Shown: positions 1 through 11,342, counted from the stretch's first letter. The stretch: DNA of 64,000 nt from Rhexocercosporidium sp. MPI-PUGE-AT-0058 (GCA_020746875.1 JAGTJL010000001.1:868001-932000); one strand, 5' to 3'. Notes: generated by a model from the letters alone, not told the origin. Made by a program: numbers and translations.

Positions 1-335
1 TCAAACCTCAAATTTGGCAAGATTGTGATAGTGGTGATGGTGATAAAGTGTTTCTTTACTGCCTGGAGGTACTTTTTTCACCTCTTTTTTTTTTCTCTTC
101 GCGCATAACATTTTACTTCTCTGGTCACATCAAGATGGCTTGTGGATGGATTGGTGTCTGAAAAGCATCCTGGCCTCACAAATTTGTTCTGCTTAAGCTA
201 GCCACTGTATTAGCTTCAGGAAACCGCTCAGTTTTCTTTTTAGAGCACTCCTCTCCGCGCCACTCTAAGCACCACTCCCAGTACCCCTGCACTAAGGATG
301 ACACGCTCAATCAAAGAGAAGCTACCAATTTTTTT
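1..335. other. Intergenic, no gene seen
   Basis: No reading frame here looks like a protein. The stretch has T-rich runs (about 81-100) and ends in a run of T that abuts the left terminal repeat of the neighbouring mobile element. Confidence 0.5.
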
Positions 336-922
336 TGGCCACAGCTAAATCGCAGTGCGGGAATAGCTAAATCGCAGTGCGCTAAGATTCTATTAACTTG
401 GCGAGTGCATTTAGAAACCTTGCCCTCCCATACTAATTTGTACTGAAGGGCAAGGGCCATTAATGCAAAGTATAAATATTCATAATTACCTAATTACCCC
501 TGAAGCTGAGAATCAAAATTAAAGCTATTCAGACTCTCTACTTTGACAGTCTATCACCACCACTACTACCTCCAGAGGCTTGAGGATGGACATCAGGATA
601 GCTATGAACCCGGTACACGGAGAGAGAGGGGCTATATGCATGGTATATCATCAATCTACCATTCAGATAGTATGGTAGATGCTACTACAGCTAATGAAGC
701 TGTGATTCAAAGAGATGTAATTAGAGGGGTAGAGGTATATACCCAGGATGCGGACTTTAAAGAAGATTTGGATGAATTAGCATAATTATGGCAAGCCTGC
801 AATGCACTGTATATAATTATGCATACAAATCTTGGTAGTGATAAATGCACACTGCACTTTCAGCTCGCCTGGTTAGCGCACTGCGATTTAGCTATTCCCG
901 CACTGCGATTTAGCTGTGGCCA
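336..922. mobile_element. Non-autonomous DNA transposon with 50-bp terminal inverted repeats
   Basis: Bases 336-385 and 873-922 are perfect reverse complements over 50 bases. Each arm carries the 17-mer AGCTAAATCGCAGTGCG twice in direct orientation (343-359 and 365-381 in the left arm). Such sub-repeated long inverted repeats are seen in fungal pogo/Fot1-type and related cut-and-paste elements. The 587-base body holds one 80-codon frame (543-785) that I do not recognise as transposase, so the element is probably non-autonomous. The target duplication is unclear: CAATTTT occurs at 326-332 and 924-930, just outside the arms, but a few T residues separate it from the left arm. The perfect arm identity suggests recent movement. 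Confidence 0.8.
386..872 (+). other. Interior of the inverted-repeat element, with an 80-codon frame
   Basis: The interior is AT-rich and contains an 80-codon open frame at 543-785 (starting from ATG-like context, His/Tyr-rich at the N-terminus and acidic at the C-terminus). I see no DDE, HTH or CENP-B motif. It may be a fragment of a longer element-encoded protein or chance. Confidence 0.3.
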
Positions 923-1210
923 TCAATTTTCATGGCTGCCGCCCCTTCCTGCAATGCAGTAATCTCCCGCCCGGGCGAACTAACCGGCCGTGGTAACACT
1001 TCCACTCCCGCCCAGGGGGGCCCTAGCCACCGTACTATGAAGTAATAGCTCGGTACTTCACGTAGTTGTTTTTAAGCCTGGTGATGCCCATATTTTCTAG
1101 CTGATCTGGATTCTTACGAAGTTAACGGGGTGGTATATCATAAGACTGAAGCTCACGTCGGGACGATAGCATTTTCCAGCTGTTTTGGTTTTTGTTGTTT
1201 ACTTTACAAA

Positions 1211-2513
1211 ATGCATTTCCTCGGCGCGGCTGTGAGCGCGGTTCTTGCCGTTCGTGGAGTCGTTGCTCTGCCAGTGGCCGATACTACTGCGACCGACAGT
1301 GCCATCGCAGACGACACGACTGCTGATACCAGTTCTGATGACTTGGTGGCTTTCTCAACAGCTTCGTATGGTATCAAACCAAAGGTCGTGATAATCAGCC
1401 ATGTAAGTAAAACCTCGTGTGTTCGACGATTAGCTCGCTGACAGACCCTCAGTTTGGGCTGGAGGCATCCGTTTGGTATGGCATCAAAGACTTCAATGTC
1501 CTTGCGCGCAACATAACAGTGCCTGGATTTTCACCGAGATACCCTCAAGCGCATTGCACTCTGAATGGCGAAATTTGCCAAGTCACAACGGGTGAAGCGG
1601 GTACGATTCGAAACGTGCCTCGGCTCATTCGCTTTGCTTACTCTTTTTAGAGATCAACGCTGCTTCAACGATATCGGCTCTTGCCCTCAGTCCCTTGTTC
1701 GACCTGACCACCTCATACTTCCTCGTCGCTGGTATTGCCGGTATAAACCCCTAACGAGGCTCCACCGGCTCCGTAGGATTTGCGCGCTTTGCCGTCCAAG
1801 TTGCCCAATAATACGAATTCGACATCCGCGATTTGGGAGATAACTTCACCACCGGATACATTCCGTACGGAACGCAAGTCCCAGCTCCCGCACAATACCC
1901 CACCAATGTATACGGCACCGAAGTCTTCGAAGTCAATGCTTCCCTTCAAAAACTAGCCATTACATTGGCATCCAAAGCTAAACTCTCCGACGACCCAGCC
2001 GCTGCAGCGTATCGTCAAAAATATCAATTCGCCGCTGCCAAGAAGGCTCCTTCAGTTCTCGCATGCGATGTCAGCACATCTAACAACTACTTCCATGGCA
2101 AGATCCTCGGAGATGCGGCGGCGAACTTCACTACCTTGATGACTAATGGCAAAGGCGTATACTGCAGCACAGCTCAAGAAGACAACGCCACCCTCGGCGC
2201 TCTCCTCCGCGCCGCCAAGGCAAAGAAAGTCGATTTTAAGCGCGCGATCGTTATGCGGACAGGTGCGGCGTTCGACCGGCCGCCACCAGGAGAAAGTGCA
2301 TTCCAGCATCTATTCTACACGGACGTAGACGGGTTCGGACCCAGCGTGGACAACATCTACCTCGCTGGGATCCAGGTCGTGAAGGGAATCTTGAGCGGCT
2401 GGGCACCGACGTACAAGGCTGGAGTCCAGCCGACGAACTACGTCGGAGATATCTTTGGAAGTCTAGGCGGCGTGCCAGATTTTGGACCCTATCCTGACTT
2501 TGGAGAGGCATGA
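1211..2513 (+). pseudogene. Purine nucleoside permease (NUP family), two premature stops
   Basis: The NUP family of fungi comprises nucleoside permeases related to nucleoside phosphorylases, typically with an N-terminal signal-like segment. The ATG at 1211 starts a hydrophobic leader (MHFLGAAVSAVLAVRGVVAL). Introns fit at 1403-1452 and 1601-1650, each 50 bases, the first with a CTGAC branch site. Splicing gives the family hallmarks ITVPGFSPRYPQAHC, QVTTGEA, SPLFDLTTSYFLVAGIAG, YCSTAQEDNATL and IFGSLGGVPDFGP. After IAGINP the frame is stopped by TAA at 1752-1754, and again by TAA at 1809-1811 just before YEFDIRDLG. The frame is otherwise open to TGA at 2511-2513. The two stops lie inside conserved sequence, so an extra intron is unlikely. 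Both are explicable as CAA to TAA changes. It is most likely a recently inactivated gene; assembly error is the alternative. Confidence 0.75.
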
Positions 2514-3282
2514 GAAGCTGCATAGAGGGCATGAAGAACTTGATGCATGAACGGCATATACTAGATATACACAGTGTACATTAATAGTACTACATAGTAG
2601 CTATATTTGGCAGCAGCTAAAACCGTCGTGCAAATTTCTGAGTTGAGTGAAGACAGGCTCATCTGCTGTCACTCCATACTGAGGTCTACCTGAACCCAGA
2701 CAGCCCTCTACCTTTTAGTCGAAAGTCAAGGAAATTTTCGGCTAGTACATTTACTGCGAGAGCCTCGAGGGACCAATTCGGGCCTTAAGTTGTCATCCTT
2801 AGCCTCGCCTATTGCAAGCACGTTACTAGTCTCCATCGCCACGTAAAGATCACGATCGTAGATGCGTACCTCGAACTCACAGCAAGGTCAAGTGTAGAAA
2901 TTTTACAAGAGACGCTTCTGGTCTTGAGAATAAAGTAATTTCTTGAGAGTTCATGAGTCATGTGAAAAATCGATTAAGAGAGCACCGTTCTCAAGAAATT
3001 TCTCGTAAGAGCCACGCTCTCCCAAGAGATATAATATCTCAAGAATCTTATCTCAAGACCTGTGATTTCTTAAGAGATTTCTCTCAAGACTTTTCTCTTC
3101 AGATTTAATGGCTCTTATGAGAATACGGCTCTTAAGATAATTATCTTGCGACTATATCCCATGGGCTGCTGAACCCACGAAAAAGTGGGGTCACCTTTGG
3201 AGGTTTGCAGGGGTCGGTTGCCCTGTGCCACACACTAGTAGGGTGGGGAACACTTTTCTTTTGGTCTCCTCTGCAATGCAAT
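2514..3282. repeat. Gene-free stretch with a cluster of TCTTGAGA / TCTCAAGA motifs
   Basis: No gene is seen. Two TCTTGAGA (2922, 2941) are followed by four reverse complements TCTCAAGA (2989, 3037, 3051, 3082), with more degenerate copies (TAAGAGA, CAAGAGA) between and after, to about 3150. The arrangement looks like a decayed foldback or palindromic repeat. Confidence 0.45.
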
Positions 3283-4429
3283 TTAGTGTATTCTCTGCAA
3301 CTGGAACTGGAAGAAGTCTTTGACAAATTGACCTCCTTCCGCCAACAGATTCATAAATCTGATGTCGACAGACAGCTCCACCGCATGTATAGCCATATAC
3401 TGACATACTAGGCACCTCAATCCCCCAATGCCTTTATCCAAGCCTTTGCTCCCCTTAGAGTATGCATACCTCGCAAGGTCAGTTATATCCCCAATATTCT
3501 CATTGCTAAGCTGGAATGCACATAATGTTTTGTGCAGCTTGAACAAGGCCAGTGCTTGCAACGACTCAATAAGCTGAACTTCCCCCAGTACGTACAAGGA
3601 GGCGTGGCTTAAGAGAACTTGGGAATATGCGTGGTCTTTATCGAAATTTGTACCTGGCTCGCAGGTGCCTTCATAATTGTCGCGCGACGCAAGCAACAGA
3701 TATGAGAGGGAGTGTAAATCGGCTGTCAGGATATGCGTGACCTCTGGATGGTTTTCTCCTCCAACGAGTGGCGTTGGCTCAGCCAACTCTGGTTCAGCTG
3801 GCTCGGGCTCGGGCTCGGGCTCGGGCTCAGGTTCTCGCTCCGTTGGTTTCGGATCTGCAGCCTCCGGTTCTGGCTGCGCTAGCTCTGGCTCTGGGTTTGG
3901 AAGCGATACCACATTGACTGCCTTAGCCTTATTCTTTTTCTTTTTCTTTTTGCTCAGAGCGCTCGAGGCACTTGGGACACTTCCGGGCTCGTCATCCGTA
4001 TTCTCAGGGACCGACCCGTGAGACAGGCCGTTGTTCAACACTGGTACGGGCTTATCCTGGGGCTCGACTGTTGAGGTCGATGCCTGAGAATTATTCCGTC
4101 CTCGTGTTCCGTTTGGAGAGGTTGGTGAGGATGGATGAGCGATACCATTCGTCTCAAGCTTCTCTACCTTCACGACCGTGTTCCGTTTCTCAGTCTTTGG
4201 TATCGAGTAGTCGCCTGTATATGCAAATTGGGCGAACCTCTCAAACGTCCCCTTGCTCACATCCTTCCATGTTGCACATCCGGCTCGAGCCTCTGGTAGC
4301 TCTCCCTTTGTCAAGGTATATAGTGGTTTGGAGAGTTGGGCGATTGCATCCTCGTGAACAAAGAATTCTGATGGGTTGCCATCTGCCGCTTCTCCAACGA
4401 TGAACTTCAATAGCCTGGAATTGAGGATT
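3283..4429 (-). CDS. BTB/POZ domain protein with acidic Pro/Glu repeat linker (5' exon unresolved)
   Basis: The N-terminal 80 residues have the pattern of fungal BTB/POZ proteins: RLLKFIVGE, FFVHEDAIAQLSKPL, then CATWKDVSKGTFERFAQFAY followed by TGDY. BTB domains mediate dimerisation, often as adaptors of cullin-3 ligases. A low-complexity linker follows, rich in Lys near KKKKKKNKAK and then in Pro-Glu pairs, encoded by GGCTCG hexamer repeats around 3799-3830 (plus strand). The C-terminal part (about residues 230-375) is helical and matches the usual tail of this fungal family. No ATG precedes the BTB start in frame. A plausible 3' splice site (TATAG) at 4430-4431 means a short upstream exon, which I could not fix, probably lies between 4480 and 4700. 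The stop codon is at 3283-3285. Confidence 0.7.
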
Positions 4430-5544
4430 CTATACCGGAGATGTCAGGATTGTGCAATTGAAGGCTGAAACAACTCAAAGGTTCTGGGTTCTTTCTGAAC
4501 GGAAATAAGGCTTGTCAAGAGCCTTGTCCTTTAAGAGAGAAAGACTGAAACACTCGTCCCCATTGATTTTAGCTGCTTGAGTCAAGGTGGTGACATGATG
4601 AAAACAATGGGACGTACTGTTGGAATGAAGCTGGCATCTTGACATTGGCTCAAGTTCTATTCTTTGTGATATGGAATATCTGCTTTTCGCCATCCGGTTT
4701 TGGGGATGCTCTCAGTGATACTTATTGAGAAGAGCGCTATCATCAGTCAGACACAATGTTGAATTGACACCGTGTAGAAATTTGATCCAGTGTGTTGGCA
4801 ATGCAGATGTGAAGCCTCAATTCCGCAAATTTCCCCGCCCGAGCAAGGCGTTATTGCTTTTGCCTCACTATAAAAACGCGTGGCTGTCTGTGCGGATTGG
4901 ATCCCCATAAATGAAGGCGGTAGAGCCCATTGTCTTTGGACTGACTCCATTTGTTCATTGGAGAACATCTCTGGCGAGTACATACACCCCTGGAAGTGGT
5001 GCATTTTTGTGAGGTCATACGCATGGGGAAACCATGCAAAGAGAGCTTTGATCCTATCAAGAGCGATGATTTCTGGTCTAACAGCCCTGACGAGGCAACC
5101 ATGCATCTCATCAAGGGTCATGGATGCTATGGGACTCCAGCAACGTGTTGATGCATGGGGATTACAGTTAACCCTAGAGGCGGGTCGATTTCGTGACCGG
5201 TGTAGCGACCTTTTTTTTTTGGGTGACCAGAGCGCTCGCTTCACTGGAGACGAATTTGAACAGCCTCGCCTTGATGAGGTCCTGTGCCTGATATCAAGAC
5301 CACATATGCAGCATTGGGCAGCATTGGGCATCCGAACAATCCGGCATTGCAAACTTTCAAGTCTAGGAGTCTCTAATCAAAATTGCAAAAACGTTCTAAG
5401 CAAGTCTCAGTCATTGCATGTTTAGTTGCTGTGAAGTCTTGTTAGTCTACAGAAAGTATAGAAACAAGGCAATCTTACATTTTCACGGGCACCAAACCCA
5501 CCATACTTATCACACTCTTCAAAATATAGCGCATACTTTCATAA
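4430..5544. other. Region with overlapping open frames on both strands, no confident gene
   Basis: The 5' exon of the BTB gene may lie near 4480-4700. Between 4747 and 5425 a 201-codon frame on the minus strand and a 181-codon frame on the plus strand overlap almost fully, so at most one can be real. The minus frame is the more protein-like in its centre (for example IALDRIKALFAWFPHAYDL at about 4990-5050). I do not recognise a family, and the ends look noisy. It may be a remnant of a gene. Confidence 0.3.
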
Positions 5545-5841
5545 TTAGAAAGCCAACTGAGCAAGATTCGAATCCGAACCACCGTCCTCGTCCTCATCAA
5601 ACACGCCCGGTAGGAAGTCGGTAACACGGAACAAATATGCAATAATTGTTGAAGACTCTAGAGGCTTGAATGAATATTTGTCGAGGTCAAGGAATTGGAC
5701 CAGAAGCCGAAGGACGTCAGCGTATGCCTCTTCCTTGAGCATGGAATAGTCTGCGCCTTCGAGCTCATCCCTATTTACAGCAGCGCCGTGCAGCTTCAAG
5801 CAGAGTTTTACAAGCCTACGGAGATTCGTCTCAAAAGTCAT
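5545..5841 (-). CDS. Small hypothetical protein or C-terminal gene fragment (98 aa)
   Basis: An ATG at 5841 opens 98 codons ending at 5545. The composition is protein-like: an amphipathic start (NLRRLVKLCLKLHGAAV), a helical middle (YADVLRLLVQFLDLDKY) and an acidic end (GVFDEDEDGGSD). No family is recognised. No start context or intron supports a longer gene, and the flanks are repetitive, so it could equally be the last exon of a decayed gene. Confidence 0.35.
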   Translation of the reverse strand: MTFETNLRRLVKLCLKLHGAAVNRDELEGADYSMLKEEAYADVLRLLVQFLDLDKYSFKPLESSTIIAYLFRVTDFLPGVFDEDEDGGSDSNLAQLAF

Positions 5842-6330
5842 GGGATTATAGGGGATGAGTACCCGGTAAAGGCTGAAAGGGTTTGTAATTTAAGGTATTA
5901 GTCGCTAAGGTGGCCTGTTAAGCACTGATTGATACTCGGTAAAGCCCTTACCGGTCGCTGTAGTTGCTATGCCAGCGTGCTGATCACTACTATAGAGGCT
6001 TACAGTGCCTGAAGCCTGAGTTATAACGCCGTTCAGCGTCTTTCAGCGCCTCGCTCTATAGTAAGGATGCCCTGTAATGGCTTTGGGCCGAAGTACCTTG
6101 TAGTCCCGGGACTTTGGAGACGAATCTCGGTACCTACTCCGGCTCCTAATTTCTGTTTCAACTGAAATAACCCACTATCACGTCGACAAGTAAACCAACC
6201 CACGCGCGTTACCACGTCTATTCCTGATCCCCATCAAACCAACACAGTCGTACTTCCATGTCGATCAAATCTCATTCCTGATCCTATCCCAAACCGCACC
6301 AACCAACTCCTCTCCCACCATCTCTTCACC
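5842..6330. other. Intergenic, short imperfect repeats
   Basis: No gene is seen. Around 5860-5960 there are related strings (CCCGGTAAAGG, CTCGGTAAAGCCCTTACCGG) that form short imperfect palindromes, and 6020-6060 has repeated TTCAGCG units. This looks like repeat debris. Confidence 0.3.
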
Positions 6331-7056
6331 ATGGACTCGGATACGGCGGCGACGACAGGGTGGGCAAGCCTGAGCCTGGAACTTCGACAAGCCATCTGGA
6401 CCTTTGCTTATACAACGCAAGACGCGCGCGTAGTTGAAGTAGGGACAGCAGAGCACGCTCACTACAGTCAAGATCACGACTGGTGTCCTCGATCCTCGCC
6501 GAGCCCGCGGCCGATAATAGTCAATGTGTGTCGCGAGGCTCGAAGCACAGGACACGAGGTCGCTCGACGATCAGGCCACCTGATCTTTCACAGTACCCGA
6601 GGCACCTGCACTTCTGATATTTACTTCAACCCCGAAATTGACACGCTATTTGTTCGTAATGATAAGGATTACTGGATCCGAGATTGGGGACCGGAAGGTA
6701 TTCTGACCCAAGTGTGGAAGATGCATCATCCCGAACGCTTACGCTTTCTCGCAATTGAGTTGGAACCATTGACTCGTGCGACGACGCCTTGGTCATTGCA
6801 CGTGGACCTCTTCTACTTCCCCAAGTTAGAGGAACTTATGTTCATCGTGAAAAAAGATGGCGAGGAAGCGCAGAAGCACCTTCGATGTCTCAACCAGGCG
6901 CAGTGGCATTTGGCGCGGGGGGGTGTGGCAGGCTACGCGAGGCCCCGGCCCAAAATATCACCACTCCTTGGGGTTCTCAAGCTGGCTGTAGTTCGCCGAG
7001 GAAGGCTCGAATGCCTCCCGTCACCAAAATATCCGTTACCACGTAGGCGTGTTTGA
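6331..7056 (+). CDS. 2EXR domain protein
   Basis: Fungal 2EXR proteins are lineage-expanded and of unknown function. This one starts at an ATG in CACCATGG context and has the family pattern in order: SLELRQAIWTFAY near residue 14, PRPIIVNVCREARSTG near 70, then FNPEIDTLFV near 100. The C-terminal 60 residues (Arg/Pro-rich, after QAQWHLARGG) fit the family less well. A missed intron or a frameshift in the G run near 6916-6922 could have changed the natural C-terminus. The frame is 241 codons plus stop. Confidence 0.65.
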   Translation: MDSDTAATTGWASLSLELRQAIWTFAYTTQDARVVEVGTAEHAHYSQDHDWCPRSSPSPRPIIVNVCREARSTGHEVARRSGHLIFHSTRGTCTSDIYFNPEIDTLFVRNDKDYWIRDWGPEGILTQVWKMHHPERLRFLAIELEPLTRATTPWSLHVDLFYFPKLEELMFIVKKDGEEAQKHLRCLNQAQWHLARGGVAGYARPRPKISPLLGVLKLAVVRRGRLECLPSPKYPLPRRRV

Positions 7057-8140
7057 GTGAGGGTTTCTCGGGCCCGATTGTCAGGGTATCTACAGTTTAT
7101 TGTTCAATCATAGCAGTGTTCAAGTCTAAGCTGACTCTCCTGGCCCGGCTTTGTTGAGAGCAATTCGGACGATATTGCAAATACACAATCCACTCCGCAT
7201 GCAGTATGTCATGTTTCAGTTACCGCAGACTTTTTATATTCTCCGGCCAATCTAAGTATTGCCTATAGTTTACATCCTTTGTGTTTGGCGAATTTCAAAT
7301 ACTACCATTATCATAAGAAGTATATAATAGTACTTTAATTAAAGCTATCGAGAGCTAATAAATTTAATACGAAAGAAATAAGAAGATAAAGAAGAAAAGA
7401 AGAATAAGAAGAGCGTAAGGTTATATATATAATCGCCTCCGAAACCCCTCCAGTACTAGTCCGACTCCGTATGACTTAGTTACCCTTAAACCCCTGGATT
7501 CCCTGACTCGCTGAGAATCTCTTAAGTGCACTTATCGTCACAATTACTCGACTGCCGATTACGACCATACGTACCTGAAGTCACTCACTCCTTAAGCATA
7601 TTCACGAAAAGCGTCCGAACATGACACCTGTCTCTACACCTTCACGGGCGAAGCCGTGATAGGAATGCCGACGTGACAGATTCATTGGCCACGAAGCATC
7701 TAGATATTTCCCATTTTGCCATGGAACTTTATCCCTGCCATTCTATTCGGACGTTCGGGCCCATTCTGCGAATTCTTGCATGCTGCACCAGAACCTTAGC
7801 GGATCAAAGACCAGCATTTTCTTACAGTTCTGTTGTGTAAGGGCTGCTGGAGCTGTCATTTTTTACATGAGGGACTTAGATATTGGGCAGCATTGGGCAA
7901 ATTCATGGCTGAGAGCTCGGCGCAATCACAGGAAACCAGGAGAATTTGCACCGTACACGTACAGGTCAGAGATGCAGCGCAGACTCTGCATTCTGTTGAA
8001 CCCTTCTTACCTTTGGATATATCTCCGAAATATACTATACTTGTACATTCAGTCTATCTATCTAGACAGGCCCACTTTCTGGTCTGGTCCGCTGCTGCTG
8101 GATGGTTGGTTGGTTGGTTAGATCCTCTCGACCTGGACTG
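7057..8140. other. Intergenic with purine-rich, AT-rich tract
   Basis: No gene is seen. Bases about 7310-7430 form a purine-rich, AT-rich tract dominated by AAGAA and AATAAG words, like mutated repeat DNA in other ascomycetes. A short GGTT tandem run lies at 8104-8119. Confidence 0.35.
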
Positions 8141-8667
8141 GACCCCTGCAGGAATCTGCAGCTGCAGCGTCTGGAACAATTACGTCGCTGCGAAATTAAT
8201 CAAGGAACCACCACCAGCAGAGCAGTCAACGATAAAAACACAAACATAACTGTATTTGTGCTCCCATTCCATCGGGACGTCGGGACAAGCAGGAGTACCC
8301 TCTCGAAGCTTCTTCACAAAGTCAACACCCAATAACCCACCCTCTCTCCATCTTCGAAGTGCTTCCAGGCCTGGCCGCTCTGCCAACGTCAACCTTCGAA
8401 AGAGCCAATGTGATTGCTAGTAAAGCTCCAGCTACCACACTGACAGTTACAACTCCCTCGAATTCATTTCGAAACACTGGTATTCTCCTCGTACTGCCAC
8501 CGCGAAAACCCGTCAAGATCATCTGGACGACGTCACTGCATTAGACTACGTTGACGACCCCTCCAACCCCGACCCCTCCATAACACATAAAAGCCTTCCC
8601 ACCCCTTACACACCACAACCTACGAACTGTCCCTTGTCTTAGCTACCGACACAAAGCTACCGACACA
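8141..8667 (+). promoter_or_regulatory. tps1 upstream region with CCCCT (STRE-like) motifs and a CRE-like site
   Basis: CCCCT occurs at 8143-8147, 8558-8562, 8573-8577 and 8602-8606; the last three lie within 110 bases of the tps1 start. GACGTCAC (about 8529-8536) resembles a CREB/ATF half site. In yeast CCCCT is the stress response element bound by Msn2/4, and TPS1 is a classic stress-induced gene, so stress control is a reasonable inference. Binding is not shown. Confidence 0.5.
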
Positions 8668-10308
8668 ATGCCTTCACTTGTACAAGAGCCCAACGTGCAG
8701 GGCAGATTACTGCTGGTCTCCAACAGACTGCCGATTACCATCAAACGTTCCGACGATGGATCATACAGCTTCTCCATGTCTTCCGGCGGTCTGGTTACAG
8801 GTTTGAGCGGACTCTCAAAGACGACTACCTTCCAGTGGTATGGCTGGCCTGGCCTGGAAGTACCAGATGCGGAGGCAGGACCCATGGTCAAGAGACTGAA
8901 GGACGAACATGGCGCAGTACCAGTCTTCATCGATGATGAGCTGGCAGACCGACATTACAACGGATTTTCCAGTAAGTAGACTGCCGAATAGCACACTACA
9001 TCTACTAACGACCTATGCAGACTCTATCCTCTGGCCACTTTTCCACTACCATCCGGGGGAGATTACATTCGACGAGTCAGCATGGGAGGCATACAAGGAG
9101 GTCAACCGACTCTTCGCAAAGACCATGGCAAAGGATGTACAAGACGGCGATTTGATCTGGGTTCACGACTACCATCTGATGCTCCTGCCAGAGATGCTAC
9201 GAGAGGAAATCGGATCAACCAAAAAGAACGTCAAGATTGGCTTCTTTCTGCACACACCTTTCCCCAGTAGTGAGATCTACAGAATCCTGCCAGTTAGAGA
9301 ACAACTACTTCTTGGAGTCCTTCATTGCGATTTGATCGGTTTCCACACTTATGATTATGCACGACATTTCTTAAGCAGTTGTTCCAGGATCTTGTATGTC
9401 GCATCCGAAGCCATAGTAATTCTTGACTAATTTCAAGCAGAGAAACACCAACCACGCCGAATGGTGTCGAGTTCCGCGGAAAATACGTTACAGTGGCAGC
9501 ATTCCCCATTGGTATCGATCCAGAGAAATTCATTGAAGGTCTACAGAAGAAATCCGTCCAAGACCGCATCGCCGTCCTGGAACGCAAATTCGAAGGCGTG
9601 AAGTTGATTGTCGGAGTCGATCGATTGGATTACATCAAAGGTGTTCCCCAAAAGTTGCACGCTCTCGAGGTATTCCTCACCGAACATCCCGAATGGATCG
9701 GCAAGGTTGTCCTCGTCCAAGTCGCAGTACCCAGTCGTCAAGATGTTGAAGAATACCAGAATCTTCGTGCCGTCGTCAACGAGCTCGTCGGTAGAATCAA
9801 CGGCCGATTCGGTACCATCGAGTTCATGCCTATCCATTTCCTCCACCAGTCTGTCAACTTTGACGAACTTACAGCTCTGTACGCCGTTTCGGATGCTTGC
9901 TTAGTATCTTCCACCCGTGATGGAATGAATCTGGTTTCTTACGAATACATCGCCACGCAGCGAAAGCGTCACGGTGTCATGATCTTATCCGAGTTCACGG
10001 GTGCGGCGCAATCTCTCAATGGAGCTCTAATCGTCAATCCCTGGAACACGGAAGAACTCGCAGGCGCTATCCACGATGCCGTCACGATGTCCCCGGAGCA
10101 GCGCGAGATCAACTTTAAGAAGTTGGAGAAGTACGTATTCAAGTACACGAGTGCTTGGTGGGGTGAGTCGTTCGTGAGTGAGCTGGTTCGTATCAGTGAG
10201 CATGCGCAGAAGAAGCAGAAGAGGATTAGTGGTGCTGCGGGAAAGGTTCAGGAGGTGGCTGGGAATGTGCAGGAGATGGTTCTTGGCAAGGATGATTTGA
10301 GTGATTAG
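8668..10308 (+). CDS. tps1: Trehalose-6-phosphate synthase (UDP-forming)
   Basis: A GT20 glycosyltransferase that joins UDP-glucose and glucose-6-phosphate to make trehalose-6-phosphate, the first step of trehalose synthesis in the cytosol. Introns at 8972-9020 (TACTAAC branch) and 9394-9440 give 514 residues, normal for the single-domain catalytic subunit. Landmarks are LLLVSNRLPITIKR near residue 14, SGGLVTGL near 40, WVHDYHLMLLPEML near 149, HTPFPSSEIYR near 180, VDRLDYIKGVPQKL near 284, and DGMNLVSYEY near 387. There is no phosphatase domain, as expected for Tps1. Trehalose-6-phosphate also restrains hexokinase in fungi. Stress-type motifs lie in the promoter. The call is very secure. Confidence 0.96.
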
Positions 10309-11342
10309 GAGATGGTGGCGCATTGATGAATTGATGGCACGACTATACGAGATGAGACGAGTTGTTACGATACCAAAGTGAGCCCTGCATGCAAGACTCT
10401 AGGGCGTTTATGGAATGCATTTGTATGAACTAAGATGGTATGTTTCCGTTGCATCTAGCTGACAGCTTGTGACTTTTCCTTTGGGTATTTTTTTCGGATT
10501 TACGTTTCTCACGGGCAAGCTGAAATATCACCGCATGATTTTCAAAAACAGCTTCGTTATTCCAAGGTCAATTTGGATCTCTTGGCAGCTTTCAAACCTT
10601 ACAAATCCTCTTCCGCATTTGCATTTGGCAACAAGTCGAGAGTGGAAGGAGCGTCAGAACCAATGAGGCTTAGCGAATTTCCCCACTAAAGCTGGAGGGG
10701 TTTTCTTGTTTCAACGTCATGACTTCTTGTCCTTCTCTCAAGCCCAAATTCATGAGCTTCTATTCCGTCTCACACTCGATACTACCGCAGGGAGAGGCTG
10801 TAGTCCGTATGCCTTGAAAGAGTGCACCGCTGTGGCATCAGAGCATCTGACAGCAGCAACACAGTAAAACGTGAAGCTAGATGTTTGTACCAACTCAATA
10901 ACAAACAGGTTTCGGTTCGTACCTCGCTTAGTCCCAAATTCGACTCAGATTATTGCTCCATGTCTCGCCTTGAAGACTAAAAGGAAGTTCCTTCGTGATT
11001 CGTGAAGGTAGCTAAGTCTATCATTCAGTTGTACAAAGTCGACTGGTGGGACCCTTACGACAGCGTGCTTCGTCAAAAGCTTCAGAACCTAGAGCGGGGG
11101 TTAGAAGTGCTCAGAAGACTTCCATGACAGGTATGCGATTCTTCAACAGGTCAAATGCAGCCGCTAAGCCACCATCATCGAACAGAAATACCCAGCGAAT
11201 GATAACCACCTCTCCTCGACTATGTCAAACTCCCACTGATCGGCGTATAATCAAGTCCAGGCTTATCGGAGGCTGAGGCTATTGAAGACCTCGGTAGTAT
11301 GATTTGTATGAATAGCCTCTTGAGAAAGTCAGCTAAAGCTCG
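10309..11342. other. Intergenic, no confident gene
   Basis: The first 300 bases probably include the tps1 3' UTR. Open frames here are short and not protein-like. A short stretch at 11040-11130 (third frame, WWDPYDSVLRQKLQNLERGL) looks coding-like but is stopped at once, and may be debris belonging to the decayed region that follows. Confidence 0.4.

Noticed and set aside
1741..1820. A third intron in the nucleoside permease that would remove both stops
   Set aside because: It would delete conserved family sequence (GSVGFARFAVQVA) that is still encoded there.
4880..5425. 181-codon plus-strand frame
   Set aside because: It overlaps a longer minus-strand frame almost fully, and neither shows a family. 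Listed only as an ambiguous region.
5555..5585. tRNA-like T-arm string (GATTCGAATCC)
   Set aside because: No acceptor, D or anticodon arms can be formed around it.
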